In this document: positions 1-5,804 of the stretch, one piece after another
Numbering within the stretch: position 1 is the stretch's first letter
Layout: every line of letters starts with the position of its first letter
Assembly: GCA_937915075.1 (NCBI GenBank)
Contig: CALDMA010000166.1
Coordinates: 1 to 7,399 of the forward strand
Origin: an uncultured Oscillospiraceae bacterium
Lineage (GTDB): Bacteria > Bacillota > Clostridia > Oscillospirales > Oscillospiraceae
DNA length: 7,399 nt
Reading direction: 5' to 3'
Program-made: the position numbers and the translations under genes
The notes under the pieces: model-generated
Told to the model about the DNA's origin: nothing
Seen by the model: the letters and a program-made list of their open reading frames with translations, nothing else
Databases searched by the model: none

Positions 1-195
1 AACGGCTCGCTTTCCGGCGAGAAGAGCGGCGGCTTTGATATGAAGAAAAATATGGGCATCGGTCTTTCCGTCTGCCAGACGATCGTCAAGGCGCACGGCG
101 GCAGGATCACCGCAGAAAACAGGCCGGAGGGCGGCGCACAGTTCCGCTTCTACCTGCCGCTCAAGGAGGAAAAAGAGGATGAAGATCAGGGATAA
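1..195 (+). CDS. kdpD: Sensor histidine kinase, KdpD type (C-terminal fragment)
   Basis: The last 64 residues of a histidine kinase run in frame 1 from the window edge to TAA at 193-195. The visible part is the end of the ATP-binding (HATPase_c) domain: a G2-box motif, NMGIGLSVCQTIVKAHGG, then a strand ending in GGAQFRFYLPL. The GLSVCQTIVKAHGG form is typical of KdpD, the membrane kinase that responds to potassium limitation or turgor and phosphorylates KdpE. The N-terminal KdpD/USP domains, membrane segments, phospho-histidine and N/G1 boxes lie outside the window, so the assignment leans on the downstream kdpE. The gene overlaps the next by 17 nt, which implies one transcript and translational coupling. 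Confidence 0.85.
   Translation, partial: NGSLSGEKSGGFDMKKNMGIGLSVCQTIVKAHGGRITAENRPEGGAQFRFYLPLKEEKEDEDQG
164..169 (+). promoter_or_regulatory. Ribosome binding site of kdpE inside kdpD
   Basis: AGGAGG lies 9 nt before the ATG at 179, within the coding sequence of the kinase. It fixes the kdpE start and shows that kdpE is translated from the same message as the kinase. Confidence 0.75.
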
Positions 196-886
196 GGTAT
201 TGATCGTCGAGGACGAGCAGAACATCAAGAATTTCATGTCCACCATTCTGACCGCCAACGGCTTCGATACGCTCATGGCGGGCGGCGCGAAGGAGGCGCT
301 GTCGATGATCTCGTCGCATTGTCCCGACCTGATCATTCTTGACCTTGGCCTTCCCGACATGGACGGCATGGAGGTGCTCAAGCAGGTGCGGGCCTGGTCG
401 AGCGTGCCGGTCATCGTGGTCTCCGCGCGCACGCACGAGGGCGACAAGGTCGCGGCGCTCGATCTCGGCGCGGACGATTACATCGAAAAGCCCTTCGGGA
501 CGAGTGAGCTGCTCGCCCGCATCCGCACGGCCATCCGTCATACGCGCACGGGCCTTGATAACGACTCCATCGCGCAGTCCGGGAAGTATACGGTCCGCGA
601 CCTGACCATCGACTACGACAAGCACCATGTCCTCATGCGCGGGGAGGACGTCCACCTCACGCTCAACGAGTTCAAGATCGTGGCGCTGCTGGGCAAATAC
701 GCCGGCAAGGTACTGACCTACGATTTCCTCATCCGCGAGATCTGGGGCCCCAAGGCCAAGGCGGACAATCAGATCCTGCGCGTCAACATGGCGAACATCC
801 GCCGCAAGATCGAGAAGAATCCCGCCGCGCCCGAGTACATATTCACCGAGATCGGCGTGGGCTACCGGATGCTCGAGAACGAGTAA
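179..886 (+). CDS. kdpE: OmpR-family response regulator KdpE
   Basis: A 235-residue two-domain regulator of normal family length. The receiver domain (about 5-118) has the acidic pair E11-D12, the phosphoacceptor D55 in LIILDLGLPD, switch residue S82 in VVSAR, and K104 in the KPFG motif. The runs DLIILDLGLPD, VPVIVVSAR and LGADDYIEKPFG resemble E. coli KdpE closely. A winged-helix domain of the OmpR/PhoB type fills about 135-233 and ends GVGYRM. In this family the phosphorylated protein activates kdpFABC, the high-affinity potassium ATPase. No kdpFABC is visible here; the operon may lie upstream. The start is set by AGGAGG at 164-169. Two hairpins follow the gene, the second with a seven-T tract. 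The receiver is clear; the specific name KdpE rests on sequence resemblance and the partner kinase. Confidence 0.9.
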   Translation: MKIRDKVLIVEDEQNIKNFMSTILTANGFDTLMAGGAKEALSMISSHCPDLIILDLGLPDMDGMEVLKQVRAWSSVPVIVVSARTHEGDKVAALDLGADDYIEKPFGTSELLARIRTAIRHTRTGLDNDSIAQSGKYTVRDLTIDYDKHHVLMRGEDVHLTLNEFKIVALLGKYAGKVLTYDFLIREIWGPKAKADNQILRVNMANIRRKIEKNPAAPEYIFTEIGVGYRMLENE

Positions 887-894
887 GAAACGAT

Positions 895-917
895 AAAAAC
901 CGCCCGAAGGCGGTTTC
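895..917 (-). terminator. UUCG-loop hairpin terminator serving the minus-strand gene
   Basis: Inverted repeat AAACCGCC / GGCGGTTT (897-904 and 909-916) with a 4-nt loop. Read on the minus strand, the loop is C-UUCG-G, an unusually stable tetraloop, and the stem runs into TTTTT (899-895), as expected for intrinsic termination. On the plus strand the tail is only TTTCTAT. It therefore best fits the end of the SLH-protein transcript, about 80 nt past that gene's stop codon, though it may act weakly in both directions. Confidence 0.65.
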
Positions 918-924
918 TATACCA

Positions 925-940
925 GGGGACGAACGTCCCT
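925..940. repeat. Small inverted repeat between two terminators
   Basis: GGGAC / GTCCC (926-930 and 935-939) with loop GAAC, extended by one G-T pair. It has no T tract on either side, so it is not a terminator by itself. It may add to the block between the convergent genes or be a remnant of a small dispersed repeat. Confidence 0.35.
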
Positions 941-952
941 CCACACAATCAC

Positions 953-999
953 GCAGACAGCTCTTGCCGAAGGCTCGGCAAGAGCTGCCTGCTTTTTTT
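953..999 (+). terminator. Strong intrinsic terminator for the kdp transcript
   Basis: A perfect 13-bp stem (958-970 with 975-987, loop AGGC) is extended, after one mismatch, by 4 more pairs (953-956 with 989-992). It is followed at once by seven T residues (993-999). This is a textbook plus-strand Rho-independent terminator. The T tract overlaps the last codon (stop, 998-1000) of the opposing gene. On the minus strand the same stem lacks a T tract. Confidence 0.85.
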
Positions 1000-3985
1000 A
1001 CGTCATGCTGAACAGCGTCGCGGCGACCTGCGCGCGGGTGATGGGCTCGGTGGGGTGGATACCGCCGTCGGCGTAGCCGGAGAGCGCGCCGACCGCGCAG
1101 AGCGTATTGATGTGCTCACGCGCCCAGTCCGCAATGGCGTCGCTGTCGGTGAAGCTCCATTCCGGCGCGGCGTAGCCCAGATCAAGGAGACGGCCGAGCA
1201 TCGTCAGCGCCTCCTGACGGCTGATGGTCGCGGTGGGGAGGAAGCAGAGCCGGCCGTAGCCGTCGTAGCTGCCCTTCGTTACGCCGAGGGCATACATGGT
1301 GCGCACGCCGTCCTTCGCCCAGTCGGCGATGCTGTCGCTGTCGGCAAAGGGCAGCTCAACGGAGGAGGTGTCCTGCGCGGGCGCGAGCCAGCGGCAGAGC
1401 AGCACGGCAAATTCCTGACGGGTGATGGGGCTGTCGGGGTTGAAGTTACCCAGATCGTCGCCGGTGGTGACACCGCTCGCCTTCAGGAAGCTCACGGCGG
1501 CGTTGGCCCAGTGACCGTCCGTATCGGGGAAGGCGGCGGACAGCTCCGACGGGGTGATGCTTATACCGGTGCGGGCGAGGTTGCCGCTCGCGTCGCCGGC
1601 GATGACGGCGATGCGGTGCGCCCTGCCGTCCGCGGCGGGCAGCGCGGCGTGGAGCGCGCCGGTCTGGTGGTCGTAGGTGAAGCTGAGCGCCTTGCCGTCG
1701 AGCGTCACGCGCAGCGTGGTGAGCGAGCCGCCGTCCACGGCGTCAAAGACCTTGCCGGTCAGGGCTGTGCCGTCCTCGGAGAGGGAGACGGAGATCTCCG
1801 GCGCGGTGGTATCGCTCATGCCCTCGCGGGCCGCGACGAGCTGATCGAGGTACAGCGTGCCGCTCAGAGCCGACGGCAGGCGCAGGGCGAAGCCGGTGAT
1901 GCTCGCGGCTTTGTCGGGGAGGGTAAAGGTAAGCTGCTGCCAGCCGGTGAAGTCGATCGCGGCGACATCCGTTTCGCCCGCGTCGGTCGTGAGGGCGAGC
2001 GCCTCGCCCTGTCCGTCGCCGTAGACCCAGAGCGTTACACGGTCATAGCCGGAGGGGACGGCATAGGTCTGCTCCACGCTCAGAAGGAGCTCCTCCGCGT
2101 TCTCGGGGGCGTGCTCGGCGCGATAGTCCCAGCGTGCGGAGGCGGCGCCGAAGCGGACGAAGCTCTTGTCGGTATTTTGGGTCAGGACGGTCTGCTCGCC
2201 CTCGAAGCCATCGAGCAGGACCAGAGGATCGGAGGTGACGTAAACGGGGATGGTGCGCGTGGTCTCGCCCGCCCGGACGGTCAGGCTGCCGTAGGCGGCA
2301 TGGTCGGCGGCGGTAAAGACGCCGTTTTCATCGACCGTGCCGACGCCGCCCTCGGTGGTCCAGGTGAAGCAGGTGTTCTGCGCGAGCAGGGAGAGGTGGT
2401 TTTGGTAAGCCTGCGCGGTCAGCTCGACGCTCGCGCCGGGGGAGACGCGCAGCTCGGTGAGCGTGCCGCTCTTGCCGAGGCGGATCTCGTCCGGCGTTTC
2501 GACCACGCGGACCTCGGCGGTGGTGTATTTGCCGCCGGCCTTTGCGCCGACGGTCACGGTGCCGGCGGTTTTCGGCACAGTCAGGACCGTATTGCCCAGC
2601 TCGTCGGTCCGCACGCTGCCGCGGTCGCTCGCGATGGAGACCTCCTTATCCATGGGGATGTAGTTCGTGTCGATGGCGGCGGCGCGGAGCAGGACCTGCG
2701 CGCCCGCGAGCACGCGGTCGCTCTCCGTGCGCAGCGCGATGTGGTCGAGCGTGCCGCTCGGCTCATTCGACGCGACAAGGAAGATGTGGTTCGTCACGGC
2801 GCGCAGGCTGCCCTCGGAGGGGGTGTTGTAGACGCCGGCATTGCTGTCCTCCGGCAGCGTGACGCACAGAGTCGTCGAGCCGCCGCCGTCCAGGCTCAGC
2901 GCGGTCACGCAGCCGAGCTCGACCATGCGCTGCGCGACCTGCGTCAGGCTCGCGCCGATGGAGTAGCCCTTCTGACGGCCGTCGATGGTGTAGAGCACGA
3001 TGCTGCCGTCGGCCCTTTGGCCGATGGCGGTGCGCGGCGCGGCGCCGGCCTCAAGGCCCTTGCAGACCTCGTCGTTCTCGACGAGCTGATAGAGTGCGCC
3101 GATCATGTAGTCCACATCGTTCCAGCCCTCGTCCGCCGCGCGGACGGTGACGGTCAGCGTGTCGCCGACCGCGAGCGCGCGCAGCAGAGCGAGGTTCTCC
3201 TCGCCGGAGAGGAGGTTTGCCGTCAGGACGTATTTGCCCTCGCTCACGGTGGTGTCGGTGGCCTCGGGCAGGATCTCGTCCACGGTGAGCGTCAGCGTTT
3301 CGCCGATGCTCAGGCGGCCGTCGACCGCCGAGCAGACCACGTCATAGCCCGCAGCGTTGGTGCCGGTGGAGCGGCGGGCGTTGAAATCGTAGGGGTAGAG
3401 GGAGATGCCGCCGTAGGGGTAGCACACCATGGCCGGAACGCCCCAGATAAAGCTGTTGACCGCCTGATTGACGGCGGCGATGGAAAAGGACGTGTTGGCG
3501 CTCTCGGCCTGCATCGTCAGCGCCGGTGCGCCGAGGATGGCCGTACCGTCCGCGCGGAAGCCGACGGCATAGTTGCTCGTGGAGGCGACGCGTAGCACGC
3601 CGTCGGTCATCACCGTGCCGAGCGGCGCGCCGTTGAGCGTATCGTAGTAGTCGCCGTTGATGCCGGCGACCACGCGCAGCCCCTGCTCCTCCAGCTTCCC
3701 GGCGGCGGCGGAGACCGTGCTCGTCGCGGTGGTGTAATCGCCGTAGGTGACGATGGGCGTCACGCTTGTGTTCGGCGTATAGACGACGTAGTTTTCCTGC
3801 CGCAGGTCGGAATAGGTGCTGCTCCAGAACGTGCCCTCGCCGAGCTCGGTGCCGCGGTTGAGCGTCGTCGAGCGCAGATCAAGGTCGTCGCCCAGCGCCT
3901 CGGAGGCGAGCGCCGTCGGCGCGAGCGTCAGCAGCAGGGTGAGGGATAAGAGGAAGGCGGTGCATTTGCGGGACAGTGCTTTCAT
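998..3985 (-). CDS. Secreted SLH-anchored phosphodiester glycosidase-domain protein
   Basis: A 995-residue exported protein. Residues 1-27 form a signal peptide (MKALSRK, then a Leu-rich core, likely cut after ALA at 27). A phosphodiester glycosidase (NAGPA/DUF2233-like) domain spans about 100-405, with NGDYYD (110-115), TDG (127-129), PRTAIG (317-322), TIDGRQ (333-338) and LDGGGSTT (365-372). Next come two Ig-like regions (about 412-497 and 503-583), a probable beta-sandwich, perhaps carbohydrate binding (586-719), another Ig-like region (729-812), and three SLH repeats (818-868, 878-935, 942-995). By family, SLH repeats bind a secondary cell-wall polymer, so the enzyme should sit on the cell surface. 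The NAGPA family removes sugars from phosphodiester linkages; the bacterial substrate is unknown, with wall polymer or exopolysaccharide modification as inferences. The open frame extends 19 codons upstream, but an AAGGAG 6 nt before ATG 3985 and the signal peptide fix this start. Confidence 0.88.
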   Translation of the reverse strand: MKALSRKCTAFLLSLTLLLTLAPTALASEALGDDLDLRSTTLNRGTELGEGTFWSSTYSDLRQENYVVYTPNTSVTPIVTYGDYTTATSTVSAAAGKLEEQGLRVVAGINGDYYDTLNGAPLGTVMTDGVLRVASTSNYAVGFRADGTAILGAPALTMQAESANTSFSIAAVNQAVNSFIWGVPAMVCYPYGGISLYPYDFNARRSTGTNAAGYDVVCSAVDGRLSIGETLTLTVDEILPEATDTTVSEGKYVLTANLLSGEENLALLRALAVGDTLTVTVRAADEGWNDVDYMIGALYQLVENDEVCKGLEAGAAPRTAIGQRADGSIVLYTIDGRQKGYSIGASLTQVAQRMVELGCVTALSLDGGGSTTLCVTLPEDSNAGVYNTPSEGSLRAVTNHIFLVASNEPSGTLDHIALRTESDRVLAGAQVLLRAAAIDTNYIPMDKEVSIASDRGSVRTDELGNTVLTVPKTAGTVTVGAKAGGKYTTAEVRVVETPDEIRLGKSGTLTELRVSPGASVELTAQAYQNHLSLLAQNTCFTWTTEGGVGTVDENGVFTAADHAAYGSLTVRAGETTRTIPVYVTSDPLVLLDGFEGEQTVLTQNTDKSFVRFGAASARWDYRAEHAPENAEELLLSVEQTYAVPSGYDRVTLWVYGDGQGEALALTTDAGETDVAAIDFTGWQQLTFTLPDKAASITGFALRLPSALSGTLYLDQLVAAREGMSDTTAPEISVSLSEDGTALTGKVFDAVDGGSLTTLRVTLDGKALSFTYDHQTGALHAALPAADGRAHRIAVIAGDASGNLARTGISITPSELSAAFPDTDGHWANAAVSFLKASGVTTGDDLGNFNPDSPITRQEFAVLLCRWLAPAQDTSSVELPFADSDSIADWAKDGVRTMYALGVTKGSYDGYGRLCFLPTATISRQEALTMLGRLLDLGYAAPEWSFTDSDAIADWAREHINTLCAVGALSGYADGGIHPTEPITRAQVAATLFSMT

Positions 3986-3991
3986 AGTGAT

Positions 3992-3997
3992 CTCCTT
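3992..3997 (-). promoter_or_regulatory. Ribosome binding site deciding the SLH-protein start
   Basis: On the minus strand AAGGAG ends 6 nt before the ATG at 3985. The more distal in-frame ATG at 4042 has no such site and would precede the signal peptide with an unlikely tail. Confidence 0.75.
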
Positions 3998-4018
3998 TTG
4001 AAATACGGCACATACCTG

Positions 4019-4044
4019 TTTTGCGATGCTTTTGCATAGCAAAA
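4019..4044 (-). repeat. 5'-leader stem-loop of the SLH-protein mRNA
   Basis: Inverted repeat of 11 nt with one mismatch: TTTTGCGATGC (4019-4029) and GCATAGCAAAA (4034-4044), separated by four T. Given the predicted promoter, the hairpin would begin about 10 nt from the 5' end of the minus-strand transcript and leave the ribosome site free. That position suits an RNA-stabilising 5' hairpin. No known riboswitch was recognised. Confidence 0.5.
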
Positions 4045-4059
4045 AGTTGACATAACGTT

Positions 4060-4088
4060 ACTATACCATGACGGCTCTTAAAAGTAAA
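4060..4088 (-). promoter_or_regulatory. Promoter of the SLH-protein gene (sigma-A type)
   Basis: On the minus strand TTTACT (4088-4083) is followed after 17 nt by TATAGT (4065-4060). These match the consensus at 4 of 6 and 5 of 6 positions. The start would be near 4053, giving a leader of about 68 nt. The perfect 8-bp palindrome TAACGTTA (4053-4060) overlaps the -10 edge and start point, where a repressor could bind. Confidence 0.6.
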
Positions 4089-4115
4089 GACGAAGAAAGG
4101 CGGAAAAAAGTTCCG

Positions 4116-5225
4116 TCAAAGCTCCATTGCTTCCAAAATATCCGCGAGGATGGCGTTGGAGACCAGAAAGCCGCGGGGCGTGAGACTATAAAAGCCATCG
4201 GAAAGACGGGCGAGACCGTAGGTTTCACAGCGTTGAAGAATGCTTTGGGCGACCCCCGGCAGCGTATCCGCGGCGACGCCGCGGGCTGTGCGGAGCGCGA
4301 GCATGACGCGCTCGGTCTCCCGCTCGCGCGCCGAGGGTGCGGAGCGTTCGGAATAGACGGTGCGCCCCGCGAGATAGGCGTCAAGATCGCGCGCGAGCGC
4401 AAAGCGCTCGCCGCCGAAGTCGCTGTGCGCGCCGGGGCCGAAGCCGAGGTATTCCGCGAGCGCCCAGTAGCGGCTGTTGTGGCGGGACGGGCGTCCCGGG
4501 CGGCAGAAGTTGGAAATTTCGTATTGCTCATAGCCCCGCCGCGCGAGAAGCTCGACCGCGGAGAGGTACATATCCGCCTGCGTGTCGTCGTCCGGCAGCG
4601 TGAAGCGCTCGCGCCGCGCAAAGAGCGGCGTGCCCTCCTCGACCTTGAGCCCGTAGCAGGAAAGATGCTCGGGCGCGAGCGCGAGCGCGGCGTCAAGGTT
4701 CGCCTGCCAGCGAGCCATCGTCTGATCGGGCAGACCGTAGATGAGGTCGAGGCTCAAATTGTCAAAGCCCGCGGCGCGGGCGTTCTCCACCGCGCGGACG
4801 GTCTGCGCGTGCGTGTGGACGCGCCCGATGCGCCGCAGCTCCGCGTCGTCCGCGGACTGCATCCCGAGCGAGAGACGGGTAAAGCCCGCGGCGCGCAGCC
4901 GCCGCAGGGCGGAGATGTCCTGTGCGCTGTCGGGGTTGGCCTCGAGCGTGATCTCCGCGCCGGGGGCGACGCGGTAGCTTTGAAAAACAGCGTCCAGAAG
5001 GCGGCGCAGGCGGTCGGGACCGAGATAGCTCGGCGTGCCGCCGCCGAAGTAAACGGTGTCTGCGGTGCAGTCCGCCGCGCGCTCCCGCCATGCGGCGAGC
5101 TGCGCGGTCAGCGCGGAGACATAAGCGTCCATCTGCCCCTCGGCGCGCGGCAGGGAGTAGAAGTCGCAGTAAATGCACTTCGCTTTGCAGAACGGAATGT
5201 GGATGTAAAGCCCAAGTGAGCGCAT
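4116..5225 (-). CDS. hemW: Radical SAM heme chaperone HemW
   Basis: A 369-residue radical SAM protein of typical HemW length. The cluster motif is C13-x3-C17-x2-C20 followed by D-F. HemW has Phe where HemN has a further Cys, so this is not an oxygen-independent coproporphyrinogen oxidase. Further motifs are GGGTPS (61-66), EANPD (95-99), LGMQS (120-124), the HemW-specific HNSRYW (249-254) linked in the family to heme binding, and GPGAHS (263-268). A HemN-C-like helical region fills about 300-365. Family role: a cytoplasmic chaperone that carries heme to respiratory enzymes; many homologues are misnamed as oxidases. The start ATG follows GAGGTGA by 4 nt. Only a weak 5-bp hairpin follows the stop, so some reading through into the SLH-protein gene is possible. 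Confidence 0.92.
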   Translation of the reverse strand: MRSLGLYIHIPFCKAKCIYCDFYSLPRAEGQMDAYVSALTAQLAAWRERAADCTADTVYFGGGTPSYLGPDRLRRLLDAVFQSYRVAPGAEITLEANPDSAQDISALRRLRAAGFTRLSLGMQSADDAELRRIGRVHTHAQTVRAVENARAAGFDNLSLDLIYGLPDQTMARWQANLDAALALAPEHLSCYGLKVEEGTPLFARRERFTLPDDDTQADMYLSAVELLARRGYEQYEISNFCRPGRPSRHNSRYWALAEYLGFGPGAHSDFGGERFALARDLDAYLAGRTVYSERSAPSARERETERVMLALRTARGVAADTLPGVAQSILQRCETYGLARLSDGFYSLTPRGFLVSNAILADILEAMEL

Positions 5226-5242
5226 GGAATCACCTCGCGACC

Positions 5243-5271
5243 ATTGTAGCCGATTTTGCGGGGAAAGGCAA
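5243..5271 (-). promoter_or_regulatory. Promoter of hemW
   Basis: On the minus strand TTGCCT (5271-5266), a 17-nt spacer and TACAAT (5248-5243) give a good sigma-A promoter. A start about 7 nt downstream would be near 5236, leaving a leader of only about 11 nt with the ribosome site GAGGTGA at its very 5' end. Confidence 0.6.
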
Positions 5272-5274
5272 CGA

Positions 5275-5304
5275 TGGATAAAAATACTCCCGCCGGAAAT
5301 GCTA
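5275..5304 (+). promoter_or_regulatory. Candidate forespore (sigma-F/sigma-G) promoter of spoVAC
   Basis: TGGATA (5275-5280) and AATGCTA (5298-5304), 17 nt apart, resemble the sigma-G pattern of -35 GHATR and -10 CATNHTA. The stretch GGAAATGCTA (5295-5304) also matches the sigma-F -10 pattern GGNRANANTR at all but one position. Such dual sites are common for forespore genes. No good sigma-A promoter was seen on this strand. The two seven-base GCCGGAA repeats at 5292-5298 and 5306-5312 flank the -10. Confidence 0.4.
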
Positions 5305-5310
5305 TGCCGG

Positions 5311-5316
5311 AAGGAG
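5311..5316 (+). promoter_or_regulatory. Ribosome binding site of spoVAC
   Basis: AAGGAG lies 7 nt before ATG 5324. A second in-frame ATG at 5330 would also be reachable but sits farther from this site, so 5324 is preferred. Confidence 0.7.
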
Positions 5317-5323
5317 TGATCTT

Positions 5324-5761
5324 ATGGATATGTCACCGCAGGAATACCAGGCGTATATCAAGGAAAGAGCGCCGAAGTCGCCCATCCGGAAGGATACGGC
5401 GCTCGCCTTTCTGATCGGCGGCGCGATCTGCGTGCTCGGTCAGCTCATTCTAAACGGCTACAAGTCCCTCGGGCTCGACAAGACCGACGCGGGCACCGCG
5501 ACCTCCATCACGCTTATCTTTTTAGCGGCGCTGACCACGGGGCTGAACCTGTATAATTCCCTTGCCCGCTTCGCGGGCGCGGGCACGCTCGTGCCGATCA
5601 CGGGCTTTGCCAACTCCGTCGTCTCGCCCGCCATCGACTTCAAGGCCGAGGGCATCATCACCGGCATGGCGGCGAAGATGTTCATCATCGCGGGGCCGGT
5701 GATCGTGTTCGGCACGCTCGCGAGCGTGGTGTACGGCGCGGTGCTGATGCTGATGGGATAG
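5324..5761 (+). CDS. spoVAC: Stage V sporulation protein AC (SpoVAC)
   Basis: A 145-residue integral membrane protein of the SpoVAC/SpoVAEB family. A soluble N terminus (1-25) is followed by hydrophobic segments at about 27-44, 60-77, 86-103 and 110-143. The run AFLIGGAICVLGQ, the motif RFAGAGTLVPITGFANSVV and the closing FKAEG...MFIIAGPVIVFG align well with B. subtilis SpoVAC. The N-terminal extension and the FKAEG segment separate it from the shorter SpoVAEb. Family role: in the inner spore membrane, part of the SpoVA channel that moves calcium-dipicolinate into the forespore and out at germination; SpoVAC itself can act as a mechanosensitive channel. The usual partners spoVAD and spoVAE do not follow; a terminator begins 2 nt after the stop. 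Expression is probably limited to the forespore. Confidence 0.92.
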   Translation: MDMSPQEYQAYIKERAPKSPIRKDTALAFLIGGAICVLGQLILNGYKSLGLDKTDAGTATSITLIFLAALTTGLNLYNSLARFAGAGTLVPITGFANSVVSPAIDFKAEGIITGMAAKMFIIAGPVIVFGTLASVVYGAVLMLMG

Positions 5762-5762
5762 G

Positions 5763-5791
5763 AAAATGCGCGCCGTCCGGCACGCATTTTT
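5763..5791. terminator. Bidirectional terminator between spoVAC and the dehydrogenase gene
   Basis: The arms AAAATGCGCGCC (5763-5774) and GGCACGCATTTT (5779-5790) pair with one mismatch around a GTCC loop. The plus strand ends in five T (5787-5791) and the minus strand in four T (5766-5763). It lies 1 nt past the spoVAC stop and 13 nt past the dehydrogenase stop, so it can end both convergent transcripts. Confidence 0.8.
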
Positions 5792-5804
5792 CGCGGTATG
5801 CGGT

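Noticed and set aside
1055..3595. 846-codon open frame on the plus strand opposite the SLH-protein gene
   Set aside because: It is antisense to a protein with clear domains, is rich in Gly, Ala, Arg and Asp as GC-biased shadow frames are, and shows no known motif. It has no own promoter.
4080..4115. CGGAA/TTCCG hairpin after hemW as a terminator
   Set aside because: The stem is only 5 bp with no clean T tract after it; too weak to call, so read-through toward the SLH-protein gene remains possible.
4068..5219. 383-codon open frame on the plus strand opposite hemW
   Set aside because: Antisense shadow of a gene with complete radical SAM and HemW motifs; no motif of its own.
4116..5225. Oxygen-independent coproporphyrinogen III oxidase (HemN) as the name for the radical SAM gene
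   Set aside because: The cluster motif ends in C-D-F, not C-x-C as in HemN, and the HNSRYW motif is that of HemW.
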